Shown here piece by piece: positions 60,038 through 64,000 of a stretch of 64,000 nt of DNA (the first letter of the stretch is position 1; each line of letters starts with the position of its first letter). The notes beneath the pieces were generated by a model, which did no database searches, was not told the origin of the DNA, and saw only the letters and a list, made by a program, of their open reading frames with translations. The stretch is taken from NCBI GenBank assembly GCA_963712105.1, contig CAVQGR010000018.1:1-64000 (forward strand). The letters are read 5' to 3'. The position numbers and the translations under genes are program-made. The stretch is from VBCG01 sp963712105. GTDB taxonomy: Bacteria > Pseudomonadota > Gammaproteobacteria > Burkholderiales > Casimicrobiaceae.

Positions 60038-60892
60038 ATGACCGCCTCCCACCCCAGCATCGTCGACAAGCGGCGAACATTTCGGCAAATGCACGACGCC
60101 GGATGCTTTGTCATTCCCAATCCCTGGGATGTCGGCAGTGCGCGCATGCTGCAGGGACTTGGCTTCAAGGCGCTGGCCACGACGAGTTCGGGCTTTGCCT
60201 GGTCGCAGGCGTTTCCCGACAACGGCATCAGCCGCGACATGGCGCTCGCCCATCTGCACGAGATCGTCGCGGCGACCGATGTTCCGGTGAATGCTGACTT
60301 TGAGGGCGGCTTCGCGGCGGATGTGGCAGGCGTCGGGGAAAGTGTTCGCCTTGCGGTCGAAACCGGCGTGGCCGGGCTGTCCATCGAAGACTCGACCGGC
60401 GATGCGGCGCATCCGCTGCATGCGCTCGACATCGCCCTGGAGAGGATGCGCGCGGCGCGCCGCGCCATCGACCAGTCGGGCGGCGACGTCATACTGGTCG
60501 GACGAGCGGAGTGCTTTCTGGTCGGCCACCCCGACATCGAAGAGACCATTGCCCGGCTCAAAGCCTATTCGCAGGCGGGTGCGGACTGCCTGTACGCGCC
60601 GGGCCTGCGTAAGCGCGAGCACATTGCGGCCGTGGTCGAGGCCGTGGCGCCCAAGCCGGTGAATCTGCTGGTGGGTTGGGCGGGCGAGATGACCATGTCC
60701 GACATTGCCGCGCTAGGTGTGCGGCGGGTGAGCGTCGGCGGCGCCATGGCGCGCACTGCCTGGGGCGGTTTCCTGCGCGCCGCCAGGCTGCTAGCCGAGC
60801 ATGGCCACTTCGATGGGTTCGACAACGCCGCGTCCGGCCTCGAACTCAACGCCTTCTTTGCCAATGACCAGACGAAAAGGACGGCGAGGTGA
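60038..60892 (+). CDS. Isocitrate lyase/PEP mutase superfamily enzyme
   Basis: A 284-residue TIM-barrel enzyme with the superfamily motifs PNPWDVGSARMLQGLGFKALATTSSG, VNADFEGGF, LSIEDSTGD and ILVGRAEC. It lacks the KKCGH active-site loop of isocitrate and methylisocitrate lyases; the place reads ECFLVGHPDIEE. It therefore belongs to the less defined group that includes oxaloacetate hydrolase- and phosphonopyruvate-type enzymes. Metal-binding acidic residues (Asp and Glu in the motifs above) are present. The substrate is unknown; C-C or P-C bond cleavage of a 2-oxo- or 2-hydroxy acid is likely. Confidence 0.83.
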   Translation: MTASHPSIVDKRRTFRQMHDAGCFVIPNPWDVGSARMLQGLGFKALATTSSGFAWSQAFPDNGISRDMALAHLHEIVAATDVPVNADFEGGFAADVAGVGESVRLAVETGVAGLSIEDSTGDAAHPLHALDIALERMRAARRAIDQSGGDVILVGRAECFLVGHPDIEETIARLKAYSQAGADCLYAPGLRKREHIAAVVEAVAPKPVNLLVGWAGEMTMSDIAALGVRRVSVGGAMARTAWGGFLRAARLLAEHGHFDGFDNAASGLELNAFFANDQTKRTAR

Positions 60893-60959
60893 TCTGCGTT
60901 CCCGGTTCGACGGGGGCGCCGGGTCACCGGTCAGTCCATTGCTCGGCACCTGCGCCTGT

Positions 60960-62867
60960 TCAACGGTCCGGCGCAGCAGCAGGCTGGTCGGCCTCGCGTC
61001 GCTGGGTGAATTCCCGGACCTCCTCCGACGGGATCGGGCGGCTGATCAGGTATCCCTGAACCTCGTCACAATCGCGTTCGCGCAGAAAATGGATCTGGTC
61101 GAGCGTTTCCACCCCTTCGGCAACCACCTTCAGCCGCAGGTTGTGCGCCATCGCGATCACGGCGGAAACGATCGCCGCGTCGTCCGCGTCGACCGCGACG
61201 TCGCGGATGAATGACCGATCGATCTTCACACTCTCGATCGGGAATTTCTTGAGTCGGGCAAGCGAAGAATAGCCGGTGCCGAAGTCGTCGATGGAAATAT
61301 GCACGCCCATTTCCTTGATCTCCAGCAAGGTCTCGGCGGCACGTTCCGGCTGCGCCATCATCATGCTTTCGGTGATTTCCAATTCCAGCAGATCGGCGGG
61401 CAATCCGGTTTGCGCGAGCGCATGCGCAACCTCGATCACCAGGCCACCGTCGAAGAACTGCCGGGCCGACAGATTCACCGCGACCCGGATCGGCGCATGG
61501 CCCTCGGCGAGCCATAGACAAGCCTGCGCACAGGCGCGGTGCAGAACCCAGCGCGCGATCTGCCGGATGAGACCGGATTCCTCGGCGAGCGGAATGAAGT
61601 CGTCCGGCAACACGAGGCCACGCTCGGGATGATTCCAGCGTACCAGCGCCTCGACCCCGGTAACCGCGCCCGTCCGCAGGGAAACCTTCGGCTGGTAGAG
61701 CAACACGAGCTGGTTTCCGTCGAGCGCCCGGCGAAGACCGGCACCAAGGACCATGCGCTCGGTCGAGGGCCGGGAGCCCACCTCCGACGCAAATGCCACG
61801 CTGTTGCCGCCCGACTCCTTCGCGCGGTACATCGCAAGGTCCGCGTTCTTGAGCAGCGTTGTCGCGTCCTCGCCGTCGTTGGGAAAAATTGCAACGCCGA
61901 TGCTTGCGCCGAGGCGACACTCCTGCCCATGCAGCACGAACGGCTCCGACATTACCTCCAGCAGCCGCAGTCCGAATTCGTTGATGTCGACCTGATTGGT
62001 GACGTCTTCGGCAAGTACGATGAACTCGTCACCGCCAAGCCGGGCGACCGTGTCCGTGGACCTGATCGTCTTGGTGAGCCGCTGCGCCATTCCCTTGAGC
62101 ACCACGTCACCGGAAATGTGACCGACCGCATCGTTGACGTCCTTGAACCGGTCGAGGTCGACAAACAGCAGCGCTATGGTGCGTTCATGACGGCGAGCCA
62201 TGGCTAGGGCGTGATTCAGGCGTTCAAAAAACGCCGTTCGATTGTGCAGGTCGGTCAACGGATCGTAGCGGGCGAGCCGACTGATGCTCGCTTCGATCAG
62301 CTTTTGCTTGGTGACGTCGGACCCGATGCCGCGATAGCCGGTGAACACCCCGTCCGCTGTAAAGAGCGGCTCACCGCCGATCGAAACATAGGTGATGTCG
62401 CCATCCCCCTGCGTTCGACACAGAACGACATCCCGAAACGCCTTGTGCGCATTGAGACAACGGCGGTGCGCGTCCCATCCGCCCTCGAGCAGTTCGACCC
62501 GTGGCAGTTCCCACGGCGTTCGACCGAGATGTTCTTCGATGGTCGCGCCGATCGAGTCCTCGAGATTTCCGCTGATCGCGGTGAAGCGATGCTCTGCGTC
62601 CTGATCCCAATGCCAATCCGAACCGAGCAGCGTAAGGCCACGAAAGCGCGCCTCGCTCGCGACCAGCGTCGCCATCCGTTTGCGAAAACCGGACTCGAGT
62701 TTGCTCTTGGTTGGCGGCGCGTCGTCCTTGGGCGGCGAGTCCAGCGACCACTTGTCCTGCGAACCCGGGAACGCATAGCGTGTTTCACTCCTGGCGTTGG
62801 CAGCGTCGGACGTCGGGCCGCCGCGACCAAACCACCGCAAATGCCGGCGTAACCGATCAGGCAGCAT
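60960..62867 (-). CDS. PAS-GGDEF-EAL cyclic-di-GMP signalling protein
   Basis: A 635-residue protein with a PAS domain (about residues 70-195, DWHWDQDAEHRFTAISGN), a GGDEF domain with intact GGDEF (278-282) and an EAL domain with intact EAL (406-408; VEALVRWNHPERG) and DDFGTGYSSL. Both catalytic halves look competent, so it may make and break cyclic-di-GMP, with one activity dominating. There are no membrane helices, so it is cytoplasmic and senses through the PAS domain. ATG at 62867 is used; a GTG at 62873 overlaps the upstream gene stop. Either way the two genes are packed together. Confidence 0.9.
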   Translation of the reverse strand: MLPDRLRRHLRWFGRGGPTSDAANARSETRYAFPGSQDKWSLDSPPKDDAPPTKSKLESGFRKRMATLVASEARFRGLTLLGSDWHWDQDAEHRFTAISGNLEDSIGATIEEHLGRTPWELPRVELLEGGWDAHRRCLNAHKAFRDVVLCRTQGDGDITYVSIGGEPLFTADGVFTGYRGIGSDVTKQKLIEASISRLARYDPLTDLHNRTAFFERLNHALAMARRHERTIALLFVDLDRFKDVNDAVGHISGDVVLKGMAQRLTKTIRSTDTVARLGGDEFIVLAEDVTNQVDINEFGLRLLEVMSEPFVLHGQECRLGASIGVAIFPNDGEDATTLLKNADLAMYRAKESGGNSVAFASEVGSRPSTERMVLGAGLRRALDGNQLVLLYQPKVSLRTGAVTGVEALVRWNHPERGLVLPDDFIPLAEESGLIRQIARWVLHRACAQACLWLAEGHAPIRVAVNLSARQFFDGGLVIEVAHALAQTGLPADLLELEITESMMMAQPERAAETLLEIKEMGVHISIDDFGTGYSSLARLKKFPIESVKIDRSFIRDVAVDADDAAIVSAVIAMAHNLRLKVVAEGVETLDQIHFLRERDCDEVQGYLISRPIPSEEVREFTQRREADQPAAAPDR

Positions 62868-62869
62868 TT

Positions 62870-64000
62870 TCACGATTTCCCCTGTCCGTCGAGTGACGGT
62901 GACCCCGATGCGGCCACTGCCTTCTCGAGCACCGCGAAACTGGTCCAGACGAATTCGGACTGTTGCTCGAGTGGCTTGTTCAGACGCAGCGAATAGGTCG
63001 CCGAGGACGACAGCAGCGTTACGTAACGTCCGGCGTTGAAGACGCTGGCAGGAACCAGCAATGTCTTGATCGGCATGGTCGGATGCTTGTCGCTTGCGGG
63101 CAGGTACAAGGCACCGAAGCACTTCTGCGCTCCACCCGGCGCGTCATTGCCCAATGGAGCGAGTTTGTGGTCGGTGACCATTTTGACGAAGCGCGGTCGG
63201 CGTCCGATGTATTCCACGCTTATCTCGAGGTGATCAACCATCAGCCTGCGCAGCCGCCTGACGACGGCAACGGTCCATGGCGCGCCTTCGTTTTCCCGCA
63301 TGGTTATCAAAGAGCCCGGGATCAGGTTATTGAGGTTGTTGGTCTGGCCACGCATCCGGCATCCGGAATCGCTTCGATCCTTGATTTGCCAGGCGTTGAT
63401 TCTCGCGCCGAACGCCGTCTCGATGGAAAGCGCCGCAAAGCCTTGGGCGCCGGACATCGAAGTCAGGATGCGCGTATGTCCGCTGGTCGGAGATATGGTG
63501 ATGTCCTCCAGCTGCGCCGCAGAGGCGGCCGACTGTTCACTTTTCCTCTGCGCCTCCTCGCGCAACATCTGGACAACGTGTGGAAGGCTCGAGATCGTCT
63601 GTACCGGCAAAGCCACCGATTCGCGTTCGCCGCGGCGCTTGGTATGGACCGGCGCCGGCGCAAGGAGAAGATCGAGCCTGGACAGCAGCGCGCGCCGGCT
63701 CTCCTGTTCTGGAAGCGCCGCCGAATCGGGTGCGGATGCCAAGTCTTTCAGCACCGCCATTTCCTGTTCGATCGCCTTCGTCAGCGGCGCAGTGTCGAGA
63801 TGCAGGAAATCTCCGGCCTCTCCAGCGCCGGTTCGCCTAAGCCCTTCCGCACTGCGCAGATCGACCACGTATCCGTCCCGCCGATCGTGGGGTCTGTTGA
63901 GGGTGTTGGCGGGACGCAAGCTCAGCGATCGATGCCAACGTCCGATCCAGTCCCGCGCCCAGACGAGCTCGCGCGGCGAGAATTGGCCCGTGCCCAGCGC
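62870..64000 (-). CDS. Hypothetical protein, possibly PilZ-like c-di-GMP effector (N-terminus beyond window)
   Basis: The frame is open from TGA at 62870-62872 to the right end of the window, so the start lies outside; 376 codons are visible. The visible part is soluble and rich in charged residues. Near its C-terminal third PWTVAVVRRLRRLMVDHLEISVEYIG and RPRFVKMV resemble the beta-barrel of PilZ-type proteins, but I see no clear RxxxR-D/NxSxxG motif, so c-di-GMP binding is only a guess. It ends directly at the start of the PAS-GGDEF-EAL gene with an overlapping or near-touching start, which makes a signalling partnership plausible. Alternative: an unrelated beta-rich protein family I do not know. 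Confidence 0.5.
   Translation of the reverse strand, partial: ALGTGQFSPRELVWARDWIGRWHRSLSLRPANTLNRPHDRRDGYVVDLRSAEGLRRTGAGEAGDFLHLDTAPLTKAIEQEMAVLKDLASAPDSAALPEQESRRALLSRLDLLLAPAPVHTKRRGERESVALPVQTISSLPHVVQMLREEAQRKSEQSAASAAQLEDITISPTSGHTRILTSMSGAQGFAALSIETAFGARINAWQIKDRSDSGCRMRGQTNNLNNLIPGSLITMRENEGAPWTVAVVRRLRRLMVDHLEISVEYIGRRPRFVKMVTDHKLAPLGNDAPGGAQKCFGALYLPASDKHPTMPIKTLLVPASVFNAGRYVTLLSSSATYSLRLNKPLEQQSEFVWTSFAVLEKAVAASGSPSLDGQGKS

Overview
The window is GC-rich, gene-dense chromosomal DNA. It most likely comes from a betaproteobacterium (Burkholderiales or Rhodocyclales-like): the gene families, the TPP-riboswitch-controlled thiC, an OMPLA-type phospholipase, a YceH/UPF0502 protein, branched-chain-type (liv) ABC transporters paired with acyl-CoA ligases, and an AcrR/RND efflux locus all fit that group. 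I see no insertion sequence, phage gene, CRISPR array or rRNA. One tRNA-Gly(CCC) lies near the left end. Both ends cut genes: a ClC channel on the left and a protein upstream of a GGDEF-EAL gene on the right. No stretch longer than about 250 bases is free of a gene or a recognisable element.

Layout. 1-5.8 kb: ClC channel tail, tRNA-Gly, phospholipase A, TPP riboswitch and thiC (frameshifted as sequenced), a lipoprotein and an RluF-type pseudouridine synthase. 5.8-9.3 kb (minus strand): NYN/LOTUS protein, a possible small ORF, then amrB-amrA-amrS, the AmmeMemoRadiSam set, with overlapping start and stop codons. 9.4-13.3 kb: yceH, persulfide dioxygenase plus rhodanese, uppP and a DMT exporter. 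13.4-23.9 kb (minus strand): a catabolic and uptake locus reading 3-hydroxyacyl-CoA dehydrogenase, enoyl-CoA hydratase, AMP-dependent acyl-CoA synthetase, LivG, LivH, LivM, a substrate-binding protein, LivF and a PaaK-like ligase. It looks like uptake and CoA activation of a carboxylic acid. 24.0-30.7 kb: a TetR repressor divergent from an RND tripartite pump, with a near-perfect 30-bp operator between them. 30.8-33.2 kb: small proteins (secreted, ankyrin, TerB-like, UPF0149/SEC-C). 33.3-36.6 kb: icmF with an upstream palindrome. Then an MFS transporter and a two-domain M16 peptidase.

The most interesting region is 41.1-55.0 kb, one uninterrupted minus-strand run: iolC(-DUF2090), iolD, iolE, iolB, two Gfo/Idh dehydrogenases, an inositol-monophosphatase-family enzyme, a complete AfuABC-like ABC transporter, a DUF1330 protein and a second inositol-monophosphatase-family enzyme. 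Spacing is tight, with several 4-base overlaps, and a GGAA-N6-TTCC site (the motif reported for rhizobial IolR) lies upstream of iolC. I read it as a single locus for importing a phosphorylated inositol or related sugar phosphate, dephosphorylating it in the cytoplasm and running the product through myo-inositol catabolism. iolA and a regulator gene are not in the window.

55.1-64.0 kb: AMACR-like CoA transferase/racemase family protein, a second DMT exporter, a lipoprotein with transglutaminase-like and TPR parts, purU, a PEP mutase/isocitrate lyase-family enzyme, and a PAS-GGDEF-EAL protein preceded by a partial protein that may be its partner.
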